In this document: one piece after another, positions 34,065 to 42,603 of the stretch
Numbering within the stretch: position 1 is the first letter of the stretch
Layout of the letters: each line of letters opens with the position of its first letter
Assembly: GCF_016862755.1 (NCBI RefSeq)
Contig: NZ_BONO01000014.1
Span: forward strand, 1-64,000
Reading direction: 5' to 3'
Origin: Cellulomonas pakistanensis
Lineage (GTDB): Bacteria > Actinomycetota > Actinomycetes > Actinomycetales > Cellulomonadaceae
Length of the DNA: 64,000 bases
Translations under genes and position numbers: made by a program
Notes under the pieces: model-generated
Told to the model about the DNA's origin: nothing
Databases searched by the model: none
What the model saw: only the letters and a program-made list of their open reading frames with translations

Positions 34065-35075
34065 ATGGTCAACTACCGCCACCTGGGCCGCTCCGGCCTC
34101 AAGATCTCCGAGATCACCTACGGCAACTGGCTGACGCACGGCTCGCAGGTCGAGAACGACGCCGCGACCGCCTGCGTCCGCGCCGCGCTCGACGCCGGCA
34201 TCAGCTCCTTCGACACCGCGGACGTCTACGCGAACACGGTCGCCGAGGAGGTGCTCGGCGAGGCCCTCAAGGGCGAGCGCCGGCAGTCACTGGAGATCTT
34301 CACGAAGGTCTACTGGCCGACCGGCCCCAAGGGCCCGAACGACACCGGCCTGTCCCGCAAGCACATCATGGAGTCGATCGACGGCTCCCTGCAGCGCCTC
34401 CAGACCGACTACGTCGACCTGTACCAGGCGCACCGCTACGACCACGCGACGCCGCTCGAGGAGACGATGCAGGCGTTCGCCGACGTCGTGCGCTCGGGCA
34501 AGGCGCTCTACATCGGCGTCTCCGAGTGGACCGCCGACCAGATCCGCGCCGGGCACGCGCTGGCGCAGGACCTGGGCTTCCAGCTGATCTCGAACCAGCC
34601 GCAGTACTCCGCGCTGTGGCGGGTCATCGAGGGCGAGGTCGTCCCCGCCTCCGAGGAGCTCGGCGTCTCGCAGATCGTCTGGTCCCCCGTCGCGCAGGGC
34701 GTGCTCACCGGCAAGTACAAGCCGGGCGCCCCGCTGCCCGAGGGCTCGCGCGCGACGGACGAGAAGGGCGGCGCGACGATGATCAAGCGCTTCCTGGACC
34801 AGCCGGACGTGCTCCAGCGGGTGCAGGACCTCACGCCGGTCGCGCAGGAGCTCGGGCTGTCGCTCGCGCAGCTCGCGGTCGCGTGGGTGCTGCAGAACCA
34901 GAACGTCGCCGCGGCGATCATCGGCGCCTCGCGCCCCGAGCAGGTCACCGAGAACGTCAAGGCCTCGGGGGTCGAGATCCCGGCCGAGCTCATGACGCGG
35001 ATCGACGAGATCCTGGGCGACTCGGTCATCACCGACCCGGCGGAGACGGCGAAGAACTCGCCCGCCTCGCGCTGA
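34065..35075 (+). CDS. Aldo/keto reductase (Kv-beta-like)
   Basis: NADPH-dependent carbonyl reductase, 336 residues, (beta/alpha)8 fold. YRHLGRSGLKISEITYGNW opens the family; catalytic tetrad: Asp and Tyr in FDTADVYANT, Lys in IFTKVYWP, His in YQAHRYDHATP. Cofactor part: WSPVAQGVLTGKYKPG and IIGASRPEQVTENVKAS. The closeness to potassium-channel beta-subunit-like AKRs is from the N-terminus and the length. Substrate unknown. Ends before a strong bidirectional terminator. Confidence 0.92.
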   Translation: MVNYRHLGRSGLKISEITYGNWLTHGSQVENDAATACVRAALDAGISSFDTADVYANTVAEEVLGEALKGERRQSLEIFTKVYWPTGPKGPNDTGLSRKHIMESIDGSLQRLQTDYVDLYQAHRYDHATPLEETMQAFADVVRSGKALYIGVSEWTADQIRAGHALAQDLGFQLISNQPQYSALWRVIEGEVVPASEELGVSQIVWSPVAQGVLTGKYKPGAPLPEGSRATDEKGGATMIKRFLDQPDVLQRVQDLTPVAQELGLSLAQLAVAWVLQNQNVAAAIIGASRPEQVTENVKASGVEIPAELMTRIDEILGDSVITDPAETAKNSPASR

Positions 35076-35091
35076 CGCCTCCCGCACGGCC

Positions 35092-35129
35092 GCAGGGCCG
35101 GCACCCCCGCCGCGGGGTGCCGGCCCTGC
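35092..35129. terminator. Bidirectional terminator between AKR and yczE
   Basis: Perfect 16-bp stem GCAGGGCCGGCACCCC (35092-35107) with 35114-35129, 6-nt loop, between convergent genes. Confidence 0.85.
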
Positions 35130-35142
35130 GTCGTCGTCGGGC

Positions 35143-35838
35143 CTATCGGCCCTCCCCCGGCTCGGCGGGCTCCGCCGCGGCGACGGCCGGCGGCACGGGC
35201 ACCGTCAGCCGTGGCAGCAGCCAGTGGATCAGCGGGCCGATGCCCAGCGCGTAGGCCAGCGTGGCGAACCCGACCGTGCCGCCGAGCAGCCAGCCGACCG
35301 CGACGACGGTCACCTCGATCGCGATCCGCACCGGCCCGACCGGCCAGCCGGTGCGCGCGACCAGCCCGGTCATCAGGCCGTCGCGCGGGCCCGGGCCGAG
35401 CCGGGCGCCGATGTAGAGCGCGCTGGCGACGCCGTTGACGACGATGCCGAGCACCACCATCGCGATCCGCGCGGCCAGCGGCAGCTCCTCGGGCAGCAGG
35501 TCGAGCAGCGCCAGGAACGGGTCGATCAGCACGCCGATCACGACGACGTTCGCGACCGTGCCGATGCCGGGCCGCTGCCGCAGCGGCCACCACGCCAGCA
35601 GGATCAGCACGCTGTACGCCACGGTGACGGTGCCCAGCGACCAGCCGATCTGCCGGGCGGTGCCCTGGTTGAGCACGTCCCAGGGCATGTTGCCGAGCCC
35701 GGAGTGCACGAGCAGGGCGATCGACACGGCGTACAGGACCAGGCCGACGACGAGCTGCGCGGCGCGTCGGCCGGCGTGCGTGGCGGTGGCGGGCGTGGAC
35801 ACCGGCGCGGCGGTGGCATCGGGATGTGCGGTCACCAC
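35143..35838 (-). CDS. yczE: YczE-type integral membrane protein
   Basis: 231 residues with five or six membrane helices: AAQLVVGLVLYAVSIALLVHSG, GWSLGTVTVAYSVLILLAWW, GTVANVVVIGVLIDPFLALL, AARIAMVVLGIVVNGVASALYIGA, VRIAIEVTVVAVGWLLGG, and VGFATLAYALGIGPLIHWLL. NMPWDVLNQG and GARLGPGPRDGLM are marks of the YczE/YitT-like family. It is divergent from a MocR regulator; the pair matches YczR-YczE described in other bacteria. GTG 35838 is used; another GTG follows immediately. Transport role suspected, substrate unknown. Confidence 0.85.
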   Translation of the reverse strand: MVTAHPDATAAPVSTPATATHAGRRAAQLVVGLVLYAVSIALLVHSGLGNMPWDVLNQGTARQIGWSLGTVTVAYSVLILLAWWPLRQRPGIGTVANVVVIGVLIDPFLALLDLLPEELPLAARIAMVVLGIVVNGVASALYIGARLGPGPRDGLMTGLVARTGWPVGPVRIAIEVTVVAVGWLLGGTVGFATLAYALGIGPLIHWLLPRLTVPVPPAVAAAEPAEPGEGR

Positions 35839-35873
35839 GTCATCGTGGCCTGCGACCGGCCTTCCGTTCGATA

Positions 35874-35893
35874 GCCACTTGCGCAAGAGTGGC
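35874..35893. promoter_or_regulatory. Operator-like palindrome between yczE and yczR
   Basis: GCCACT-8-AGTGGC with the perfect 10-bp palindrome CTTGCGCAAG nested inside (35878-35887). It ends 3 nt before the yczR ATG and overlaps the likely -10 regions on both strands, as expected for a MocR regulator that controls both genes. Confidence 0.6.
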
Positions 35894-35896
35894 CTC

Positions 35897-37375
35897 ATGT
35901 CCACGCTCCTCGTCTCCGACCGCCGGATCGGCGGCACCGGGCTGGCCACCGTGCTCGGCAGCTGGCGCCGCCCGGGCCCCGCGTACGCCGCGCTCGCCGA
36001 CGCCGTGCGTCGCGCCGTCCTGGCCGGCGACCTGCCGCTCGCCACCCGCGTGCCCGGCGAGCGGGAGCTGGCGACCGCGCTCGGGGTGTCCCGCACGACG
36101 ACCTCGGGAGCGTACGGGCTGCTGCGGGACGAGGGGTACCTGGTGAGCCGCCAGGGCTCCGGCACGGTCACCGCGCTGCCCGAGGACCGCGCCCGGGCCG
36201 GCGACGCGCTGCCGCTGCACCGGCCGCTCGCCGCCGACGGGGTCGTCGACCTGACGATCGCCGCCTGCCCCGCGCCGCGGGAGCTGCACGACGCCGCCCG
36301 CCGGGCCGTCGACGCCCTGCCCCGGCACGCCGGCCACGGGTACGCCCCGCTGGGCCTCGACGTGCTCCGCGCGGCGATCGCCGACCGGTACACCGCCCGC
36401 GGCACCCCGACGACGCCGGACCAGGTCCTCGTGACGACCGGCGCCCAGCACGCGATCGCGCTGCTCGTGCGGACGCACGCGGGACCGGGCGACCGCGTCG
36501 TCGTCGAGCAGCCGACCTACCCGCACGCCATCGACGCGGCCCGGGCGGCCGGCGCGCGCCCCGTGCCCGTGCCGACCGGGCGGGACGGGACCGACCTCGA
36601 CCTGCTGGAGTCGACCGTGCGCCAGGTCGCGCCCCGCCTCGTCTACCTCGTCCCCGACCACCACAACCCGACCGGGGCGACGATGTCCGCCGAGGGCCGG
36701 GAGCGGGTGCGCGCGCTGGCGCGGCGGACCGGGACGGTCGTCGCCGGCGACGAGGTGCTGACCGACCTCACGCTGGCAGGGCCCGAGCCCGCGTCCTGGT
36801 CGGGCGACGGCCGCGCCGCCCGGGTCGTGGCGATCGGGTCGATGTCGAAGAGCCACTGGGGCGGGCTGCGGGTCGGCTGGCTGCGCGGCCCGGCGGACCT
36901 CGTGGCCCGGCTGGCGCTGGCCCGGCGCAGCGCCGACCTGGGCACGGCGGTGCTGGACCAGCTGGTCGCGGTCGAGCTGCTGCGGCTCGGCGACGGACCG
37001 CTCGCCGACCGCCGCGACCGGCTGCGCGCCGGCCGGGACCTGCTCGCGCGGCTGCTCGCGGAGCGGCTGCCGGCGTGGCGGTTCGCCGTGCCGCGCGGCG
37101 GGCAGGCGCTGTGGGTGGACCTGGGCGCGCCGGTGTCGTCCGCGCTCAGCGCGCTGGCGCTGGCCCACGGGGTGCGGGTGGCGCCCGGGCCGGCGTTCGG
37201 GGTCGACGGCGGGCTCGAGGACCGGCTGCGGCTGCCGTTCACGGTCGAGCCGGACGAGCTGCGCCGGGCGGTCGACGGGCTGGCGCTGGCGTGGGCGGCG
37301 CTGGGCGCGCCGGGGCAGGGGGACGCGGCGCCGGTCGCGGGCGGGCTCCCCGGGGCGACGGCGGGGCTGGTCTAG
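35897..37375 (+). CDS. yczR: MocR-type regulator (GntR HTH fused to PLP-binding aminotransferase domain)
   Basis: 492 residues. N-terminal winged helix (about 25-95): PAYAALADAVRRAVLAGDLP, VPGERELATALGVSRTTTSGAYGLLRDEGYLVSRQGSGT. C-terminal fold-type-I domain: TTGAQHAIALLV, VEQPTYPHA, YLVPDHHNPTGA, AGDEVLTDL, and PLP lysine in IGSMSKSHWGGLRVGW. MocR proteins sense PLP or amino-compound adducts and usually control a divergent transporter, here yczE. ATG 35897. The next gene starts directly after the stop (TAG-GTG), so the two are cotranscribed. Confidence 0.92.
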   Translation: MSTLLVSDRRIGGTGLATVLGSWRRPGPAYAALADAVRRAVLAGDLPLATRVPGERELATALGVSRTTTSGAYGLLRDEGYLVSRQGSGTVTALPEDRARAGDALPLHRPLAADGVVDLTIAACPAPRELHDAARRAVDALPRHAGHGYAPLGLDVLRAAIADRYTARGTPTTPDQVLVTTGAQHAIALLVRTHAGPGDRVVVEQPTYPHAIDAARAAGARPVPVPTGRDGTDLDLLESTVRQVAPRLVYLVPDHHNPTGATMSAEGRERVRALARRTGTVVAGDEVLTDLTLAGPEPASWSGDGRAARVVAIGSMSKSHWGGLRVGWLRGPADLVARLALARRSADLGTAVLDQLVAVELLRLGDGPLADRRDRLRAGRDLLARLLAERLPAWRFAVPRGGQALWVDLGAPVSSALSALALAHGVRVAPGPAFGVDGGLEDRLRLPFTVEPDELRRAVDGLALAWAALGAPGQGDAAPVAGGLPGATAGLV

Positions 37376-37813
37376 GTGCACCGACCCAGATCCGCGCACC
37401 AGCGCGTGGCGACGGTGGCGCGCGGTGCCGCGCTGCGCCGGCGTACCGGGGCCACCGGTCTTGGTCTGGCCGTGCTCGTCGCGGCCGCGTGCACCCCGGG
37501 CGGCGTCGACGTGCGGGGACAGCTGCCTCCGTGCCCCGAGGCGAAGAAGCTCCCGGTCGAGGAGCTCGCTGCGCACACCGACTGCAGCCTGGAGGGCTCG
37601 ACTCTCCTGTTCCCCGATGGTCGCAAGTTCGAGGTCGGGTCGGCCAACGGGTCCGCGAGCACCTCTGAGGAACCCGGGCTGGAGTGGGGCGCCACCAGCT
37701 GGGGCGGCGACGGGACGGTCGCCTGGCGTCGCACCGAAGAAGGCCTGTCCTTCTGGGGGCCCCGCGCGGCCGTGGAGCAGGAGATCCTGCTGTGGTCGCT
37801 CGACCGCGACTGA
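37376..37813 (+). CDS. Hypothetical lipoprotein
   Basis: 145 residues; not recognised. N-terminal basic stretch, hydrophobic GLGLAVLVAAAC with a lipobox-like VAAAC, then a mature part with VRGQLPPCPEAKKLPVEEL, a Cys pair (PPC and DCS) that may bridge, and a Trp/Gly-rich end (WGATSWGGDGTVAW, LSFWGP). GTG directly follows the yczR stop. Base and codon use is a little less GC-biased than its neighbours (more third-position A/T), which may mean a recent arrival. Signal peptide call moderate. Confidence 0.6.
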   Translation: MHRPRSAHQRVATVARGAALRRRTGATGLGLAVLVAAACTPGGVDVRGQLPPCPEAKKLPVEELAAHTDCSLEGSTLLFPDGRKFEVGSANGSASTSEEPGLEWGATSWGGDGTVAWRRTEEGLSFWGPRAAVEQEILLWSLDRD

Positions 37814-37895
37814 CGTCTCGCAGGGCCGGCCGGCGGCCACCTGCTGCGAGGCCTGGCACCCGCGGCCCGGCGGCGCGCCGGCGTGTCGTCCGCGG

Positions 37896-38141
37896 TCAGT
37901 CCCGCGGCCGCACCGTCATCTGCTCGGGCACCGACCCGAGGTCGTACCGCGGCGGCACCGCGGCGCCGTCGTTCCGCAGCACCACCGACGCGACGCCCTG
38001 GTCGCGCAGCGACCGCCAGTGCGCACCGAACCACTCCTCCGCGTCGTACCGGGTGCCGAACACGGGCGACAGCGGGCGGTCGAGGACCCCGCCGGACGCG
38101 TCGGCCAGCTCCCAGGCCCACTGCGGGTGCAGGGCGGTCAC
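37896..38141 (-). CDS. Small conserved protein translationally coupled to pyrD
   Basis: 81 residues beginning with GTG at 38141 (VTALHPQWAWELADASGG), then FGTRYDAEEWFGAHWRSLRDQGV and ending PEQMTVRPRD. The GTG overlaps the pyrD TGA by GTGA, which is the main reason to accept it. Trp- and charge-rich, no membrane or metal motif. Similar small proteins occur in other actinobacteria as far as I remember; no function known. Confidence 0.7.
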   Translation of the reverse strand: MTALHPQWAWELADASGGVLDRPLSPVFGTRYDAEEWFGAHWRSLRDQGVASVVLRNDGAAVPPRYDLGSVPEQMTVRPRD

Positions 38142-39214
38142 GCGGGCGCACCCGGGGTGCGGGCGGGTGCGGCGCCGCGGCGCGCCGACCCGTCGCGCCC
38201 GAGGGCCCGCCCGATCCGCGCGGCCCAGAACGGGCCCTCGTAGATGAACCCGGTGTACCCCTGCACGAGGTCCGCGCCCGCCTCGAGGTAGGCGCGCGCG
38301 TCCGCGGGCGTCGTGATGCCGCCGACGCCGATGACGACCCGGTCGGCGCCGAGCCGCTCGCGGAGCCGGGCGACGACCGCGAGGCCGCGGTCGAGCAGCG
38401 GCGGCCCGGACAGGCCACCGGGGCCGAGGTCGTGCGCGATCGTCGTGTTCACCGCGACCACGCCGTCCAGGCCGAGCTCGGCGGCCAGGTCGGCGACCGC
38501 GTCCACGTCGGCGTCCGCGAGGTCGGGGGCGATCTTGACCAGCAGCGGCACCCGCGGGCGCCCCGCGATCGCGGCCGACTCGTCCGCCGCGGCGCGCGCC
38601 GCCTGCAGGATCGGGCGCAGGGCGTCGACGGACTGCAGGTCGCGCAGGCCGGGCGTGTTCGGCGAGGACACGTTCACGACGAGGTAGTCGGCGTACGGCG
38701 CGAGCAGGCCGGCGCTCGTCGCGTAGTCGTCGGGCGCGTCCTCGGCCGGGGTCACCTTCGTCTTGCCGATGTTCACGCCGACGACGAGCGCCCGGCCCGA
38801 CGCGGTCGACCGCAGGCGGCGCAGGCGCTCGGCGACGGCCGCGGCGCCCTCGTTGTTGAAGCCCATCCGGTTGCGCAGGCCCCGGCGGTCGAGCACGCGC
38901 CACAGCCGCGGCGCCTCGTTCCCGGGCTGCCCGTGGGCGGTGACCGTGCCGACCTCGACGAACCCGAAGCCGAGCATCGTCAGGCCCGGCACCCCGACCG
39001 CGTTCTTGTCGAAGCCCGCCGCGAGGCCGAACGGCGACGGGAAGGTGCGGCCGAGCACCCGCACCGCCGCGGACGGCGGCGGGGCGAGCGCGGCGCGCAG
39101 GACGCCGCTGACGACGGGGACGCGGGAGGCGACGCGGATGGCGCGGAACGCCAGGTGGTGCGCCTGCTCGGGGTCGATGCGGGCGAAGACCTGGCGGAAG
39201 AGGAGGCCGTACAC
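38138..39214 (-). CDS. pyrD: Quinone-dependent dihydroorotate dehydrogenase (class 2)
   Basis: Oxidises dihydroorotate to orotate in pyrimidine synthesis, passing electrons to menaquinone at the membrane face. About 358 residues. N-terminal membrane-association helices YGLLFRQVFARIDPEQAHHLAF, then FMN barrel: GLAAGFDKNAV, EVGTVTAHGQPGNE, NRMGFNNEG, VNVSSPNTPGLR (catalytic Ser), VKIAPDL, VNTTIA, GVGGI and GADLVQGYTGFIYEGP. GTG 39214 is preferred over the TTG at 39223 because TAGGTT lies 7 nt upstream and MYGLLFRQ is the usual family beginning. The C-terminal 20 residues are an Arg/Ala/Pro tail. Confidence 0.93.
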   Translation of the reverse strand: MYGLLFRQVFARIDPEQAHHLAFRAIRVASRVPVVSGVLRAALAPPPSAAVRVLGRTFPSPFGLAAGFDKNAVGVPGLTMLGFGFVEVGTVTAHGQPGNEAPRLWRVLDRRGLRNRMGFNNEGAAAVAERLRRLRSTASGRALVVGVNIGKTKVTPAEDAPDDYATSAGLLAPYADYLVVNVSSPNTPGLRDLQSVDALRPILQAARAAADESAAIAGRPRVPLLVKIAPDLADADVDAVADLAAELGLDGVVAVNTTIAHDLGPGGLSGPPLLDRGLAVVARLRERLGADRVVIGVGGITTPADARAYLEAGADLVQGYTGFIYEGPFWAARIGRALGRDGSARRGAAPARTPGAPA

Positions 39215-39224
39215 GACAGCCAAC

Positions 39225-39743
39225 CTACTGGTCCGGCGAGCCGGCCGGCCGGGACCGTCCGACGGCCGGAGCGCGGCCGGCCCGCGGGCGGGTGCGCCAC
39301 AGCCACGCGACGCCGAGGAACGGCAGCACGAGCGGCACGTAGCCGTACCCCTCGCCGAACCCGGACCACACCGTCGCGTCCGGCAGGTCGCCCGGGTCGA
39401 GCAGCGACAGCGTGCCGACCGCGAGCACGCCGACCAGCTCGACGCCGACGGCCGCCCACGCGGCGGTCCGCCGGTCGCGCGCCAGGGCGAGGGTGGCGAC
39501 GACGTAGACGAGCGCCGCCAGGGCGGACAGCAGGTACGCGAGCGGGGCCTCGTCGAACTTGGCGACCAGCTGGTAGCCGGCGCGGGCGGTCGCGGCGAGC
39601 GCGAACACGCCGTAGACGGCGACGAGCACGCGGCCGGGGCCGGAGGCGGTGCTCTCGGGTGCGCCGGTGCCGGGGGCGGCGGGGCCCGGGGCGGCGGGGC
39701 CCGGGGCGGCGGGCCCCGGGGCGGCCGGGTCGGGGGTGGTCAC
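39225..39743 (-). CDS. Small membrane protein with Pro/Ala-rich N-terminus
   Basis: 172 residues. N-terminal 30 residues repeat PGPAA/PAAPG, encoded by GGGGCCC-rich repeats. Four membrane helices follow: VLVAVYGVFALAATARAGYQL, PLAYLLSALAALVYVVATLALA, TAAWAAVGVELVGVLAVGTLSLL and YGYVPLVLPFLGVAWLW. The pattern resembles actinobacterial integral membrane proteins next to pyrD; no function known. GTG 39743 overlaps the stop of the next upstream gene (GTGA), so they are coupled. Its stop codon overlaps the pyrD -10. Confidence 0.8.
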   Translation of the reverse strand: MTTPDPAAPGPAAPGPAAPGPAAPGTGAPESTASGPGRVLVAVYGVFALAATARAGYQLVAKFDEAPLAYLLSALAALVYVVATLALARDRRTAAWAAVGVELVGVLAVGTLSLLDPGDLPDATVWSGFGEGYGYVPLVLPFLGVAWLWRTRPRAGRAPAVGRSRPAGSPDQ

Positions 39744-40099
39744 GCGCCGGCCCAGGTCTGGTCGAGCCGCAGCTGCAGGAACGCCACCGCGACGGCCGCG
39801 ACCAGCAGCACGACCGACGACCACCGGGTGCGCTCGGCGAACGCCCACAGCGCGGCGGCCGGCAGCAGGATCAGCTGGGTGACGACGTAGCCCCAGAACA
39901 CGACGGGCTCCGCGACCTCGGTCCCGGTCGCCTGCTGGATCCCCGCGACGACCGCCTGGACGAGCATGAGCCCCTCGACGACCGCCGCGCCCCACAGCTG
40001 CCGGAGCACCACGGCGCGGTCGCGGACCGCGAACACCAGGGCCCAGGCGGCGAGCGCGAGGGCCGCCGCGGCGACGGCGTAGAGCAGGACCGGGATCAC
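39740..40099 (-). CDS. Small four-helix membrane protein
   Basis: 119 residues, nearly all membrane: VLLYAVAAAALALAAWALVFAV, VVEGLMLVQAVVAGIQQATG, VVFWGYVVTQLILLPAAALWAF and SSVVLLVAAVAVAFLQLRL. Not recognised. Start GTG 40099 has TACCGT 8 nt upstream (fwd 40108-40113). Together with the following gene it may form a membrane pair; divergent from pepA. Confidence 0.78.
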   Translation of the reverse strand: MIPVLLYAVAAAALALAAWALVFAVRDRAVVLRQLWGAAVVEGLMLVQAVVAGIQQATGTEVAEPVVFWGYVVTQLILLPAAALWAFAERTRWSSVVLLVAAVAVAFLQLRLDQTWAGA

Positions 40100-40107
40100 G
40101 GGGCCCC

Positions 40108-40133
40108 ACGGTACCCGGCGGCGGCGCTAGCAT
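40108..40133. promoter_or_regulatory. Divergent leaderless-type -10 hexamers (membrane gene / pepA)
   Basis: Minus-strand TACCGT (40113-40108) 8 nt from GTG 40099; plus-strand TAGCAT (40128-40133) 6 nt from GTG 40140. The gap between genes is only 40 bp. Confidence 0.45.
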
Positions 40134-40139
40134 CGGCGG

Positions 40140-41633
40140 GTGCCCCGAGTGACGCTGACCTCCGCGAACCCCGCCCGCCAGACCGCCGACGCCCTCGTCG
40201 TCGCGGTCGCCAGCAGCCCCGCCGGGCCCCGCCTCGTCGGCGCCGACTGGCTGCCGTCCGAGACCGTGCGCCAGGTCGCCGACCTCGCCGGCGTGCTCGG
40301 CATCACCGGCGCCGCGGACGAGGTCCGCCGCCTGCCCGCCGCGGGCAAGCTCGCCGCGAAGGCCGTCGTGCTGACCGGCGTCGGCGCGCTCGAGGGCGCG
40401 GTGCCCGAGGCCGAGACCCTGCGCCGCGCCGCGGGCGCCGCCCTGCGCGAGCTGACCGGTGCGACGGCCGTGGCGGTCGCGCTGCCGGCCGAGGACGCCG
40501 AGCAGGTCGCCGCGGTCGCCGAGGGCGCGCTGCTCGGCGCCTACGCGTACACCCGGTACCGCTCCGCCGACGCGGACGCCGCCGCCCCGGCCGCCGAGAT
40601 CACCGTGCTGACCCCGCGCGCCCGCGACAAGGCCGTCACCAAGGCCGTCGCCCGCGCCGAGGTGCTCGCCGCCGCCGTGCACGGCGTGCGCGACCTGGTG
40701 AACGCCGCGCCGAACGACCTGTTCCCGGCCGCGTTCGCCGACGCCGCCAAGGCCGCGGTCAAGGAGACCGGCGCCAAGGTCAAGGTCACCGTCCTCGACG
40801 AGAAGGCGCTGGCCGCCGGCGGCTACGGCGGCATCCTCGGCGTCGGCCAGGGCTCGGCCCGCCCGCCGCGCCTGGTCAAGGTCGCCTACACGCCGTCCCG
40901 CCCGGCCGCGAAGGTCGCGCTCGTCGGCAAGGGCATCACGTTCGACTCCGGCGGCATCTCGATCAAGCCCGCCGCGGGCATGGACGCGATGAAGTCCGAC
41001 ATGGCCGGCGCCGCCGCCGTGCTGCACACGGTGCTCGCCGCCGCGCGGCTCGAGCTCCCGGTCGCCGTCACCGGCTGGCTCTGCCTCGCCGAGAACATGC
41101 CGTCCGGCACCGCGCAGCGCCCGTCCGACGTGCTGACCATCCGCGGCGGCAAGACCGTCGAGGTGCTGAACACCGACGCCGAGGGCCGCCTGGTCATGGC
41201 GGACGGCCTGGTCGCCGCCGTCGAGGAGAAGCCGGACGTCGTGCTCGACATCGCGACGCTCACCGGCGCGCAGCTCGTCGCGCTCGGCCCGCGCGTCTCC
41301 GCCGTCATGGGCGACGACTCCACCCGCACCGAGGTCGTCGACGCGGCGGGCGCGGCGGGCGAGGCGTTCTGGCCGATGCCGCTGCCCGCCGACCTGCGCG
41401 CCGGGCTCAAGTCGAAGGTCGCGGACATCGCCAACATCGGCGACCGGTTCGGCGGCATGCTCACCGCCGGGCTGTTCCTGCAGGAGTTCGTCGGCTCGAC
41501 GCCGTGGGCGCACCTCGACATCGCCGGCCCGGCGTTCAACGAGAAGGCCGCGTTCGGCTACACGCCCGTCGGCGGCACCGGCGTGGGCGTCCGCACGCTC
41601 CTCGCGCTGATCGAGGCCCGCGCGGTCCGCTGA
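40140..41633 (+). CDS. pepA: Leucyl aminopeptidase (M17)
   Basis: Dizinc cytosolic aminopeptidase, 497 residues. N-terminal macro-like domain, then the catalytic domain: VGKGITFDSGGISIKPA (metal Lys/Asp), MKSDMAGAAAVL (Asp), signature NTDAEGRLVMADGL (Asp, Glu, Arg) and DIATLTGAQ. GTG start by the TAGCAT hexamer 6 nt upstream. Stands just before lpdA-sucB, the same order as in other actinobacteria. Confidence 0.95.
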   Translation: MPRVTLTSANPARQTADALVVAVASSPAGPRLVGADWLPSETVRQVADLAGVLGITGAADEVRRLPAAGKLAAKAVVLTGVGALEGAVPEAETLRRAAGAALRELTGATAVAVALPAEDAEQVAAVAEGALLGAYAYTRYRSADADAAAPAAEITVLTPRARDKAVTKAVARAEVLAAAVHGVRDLVNAAPNDLFPAAFADAAKAAVKETGAKVKVTVLDEKALAAGGYGGILGVGQGSARPPRLVKVAYTPSRPAAKVALVGKGITFDSGGISIKPAAGMDAMKSDMAGAAAVLHTVLAAARLELPVAVTGWLCLAENMPSGTAQRPSDVLTIRGGKTVEVLNTDAEGRLVMADGLVAAVEEKPDVVLDIATLTGAQLVALGPRVSAVMGDDSTRTEVVDAAGAAGEAFWPMPLPADLRAGLKSKVADIANIGDRFGGMLTAGLFLQEFVGSTPWAHLDIAGPAFNEKAAFGYTPVGGTGVGVRTLLALIEARAVR

Positions 41634-41654
41634 CGCCCGCCGCGCACGCCCGAG

Positions 41655-41685
41655 CGCCCGGCGTTCCCCTCGGGGACGCCGGGCG
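41655..41685. terminator. Terminator after pepA
   Basis: CGCCCGGCGT/ACGCCGGGCG stem extended by CCCC/GGGG with a one-base bulge and TC loop. Confidence 0.75.
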
Positions 41686-41867
41686 TCGGCGTCTCCGGGC
41701 GCGCGCTCGACCCGACGCCCACGGCACCCCGGCGCGCACCCGGCGAGCCGGCGCTCACGCGGCGCCCCAGCGTCCCAGCGCGCACGCGGCGCACGGGGCG
41801 CCCCGGCGCGCACCCAGCGAGATAGGGCCAGCGCGCACGGCTGCTCGCGCCGACGTGGGTCGCTCGC

Positions 41868-41895
41868 GTCAGCGCGGGTCGGCCGCCCGGCGCGC
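41868..41895 (-). repeat. Displaced copy of the 3' end of the following gene
   Basis: 27 of 28 bases match 42033-42060, which codes the last residues and stop of the gene at 42034-42417. The copy lies 165 bp beyond the real end and carries the same stop triplet. Confidence 0.65.
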
Positions 41896-42033
41896 GCCCA
41901 CGTCGGTGGTTCCCGCCGAGTCCGGTGGGTGCAGGGTCCGACGTCGGTGCGAGGCACCGAAGTCCGCGCCCGCCGTCGGCGCCCGAAGTCGGCGCCCGCC
42001 GCGCCGCCCGCCGTCAGCGCCGCGCCGCCCGGG

Positions 42034-42417
42034 TCAGCGGGGGTCGGCCGCCCGGCGCGCCGCGCGCTCGCGCTGGGCGCGCTGGCGCTCGATGCGCTGC
42101 CGGCTGTTCCAGTCGCGCATCCGCTGGGGGTACCCCGTGCGCTGCACGTCGTAGAACGGCAGGCCGAGCTGCTGCGCGATGTCCCACCCGGCGCGCCCGT
42201 CCGGCACGCGGCGGCGGGTCCACTCCCCGTCGGTCGCGATGAGCATGAGGGTGGTCTGGGTGACGTTCGTCTGCGGCTCGAGGTACGCCTCGACGCCGAC
42301 CCGGGTGCGCGCGAACTCGCGGAAGTGCTCGACGGTCTCCTCGCGCGCGGCGCGGCCCGCGGGCGGCGCGTCCGGCGCGGTCGCGGCCTGGCGGCGGAGG
42401 CGGGAGAACAGACCCAT
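42034..42417 (-). CDS. Conserved actinobacterial small protein next to pepA
   Basis: 127 residues; family without a name known to me. MGLFSRLRR start, then [38 protein letters not shown], an alpha/beta core, [21 protein letters not shown], and a basic helix [17 protein letters not shown]. No membrane or metal motifs. ATG 42417 has TAGGCT 6 nt upstream (fwd 42424-42429), suggesting leaderless mRNA. Divergent from lpdA. Confidence 0.8.
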   Translation of the reverse strand: MGLFSRLRRQAATAPDAPPAGRAAREETVEHFREFARTRVGVEAYLEPQTNVTQTTLMLIATDGEWTRRRVPDGRAGWDIAQQLGLPFYDVQRTGYPQRMRDWNSRQRIERQRAQRERAARRAADPR

Positions 42418-42603
42418 GCGGGGAGCCTAACGGCGGACCCTGCGAGCAGGCTGGGATTCACCCGGGCGCCGGACCTGCGCCGGCGGTGCGCGCGCGGGCC
42501 GGCGCCCCTCCGTGGCCAAGACATGGGATGACTGTTCCGAGAATCACACGGGGGCACCGGTCATCTGGGTCGTCCGGCCTACGCGGGGATGACAAGATGA
42601 GCC

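Larger units (their letters stand above)
41634..42033. other. 400-bp gap after pepA
   Basis: No gene seen. Holds a terminator hairpin, then very GC-rich, partly repetitive sequence (GCGCGCAC, GCGCCCGAAGTCGG words), the single word CGAGATAGGGCC near 41.82 kb, and a near copy of the 3' end of the next gene at 41868-41895. Confidence 0.6.

Noticed and set aside
37376..37813. Lipoprotein gene as an insertion or phage fragment
   Set aside because: Slightly different base use but no flanking repeats or mobile genes; left as hypothetical.
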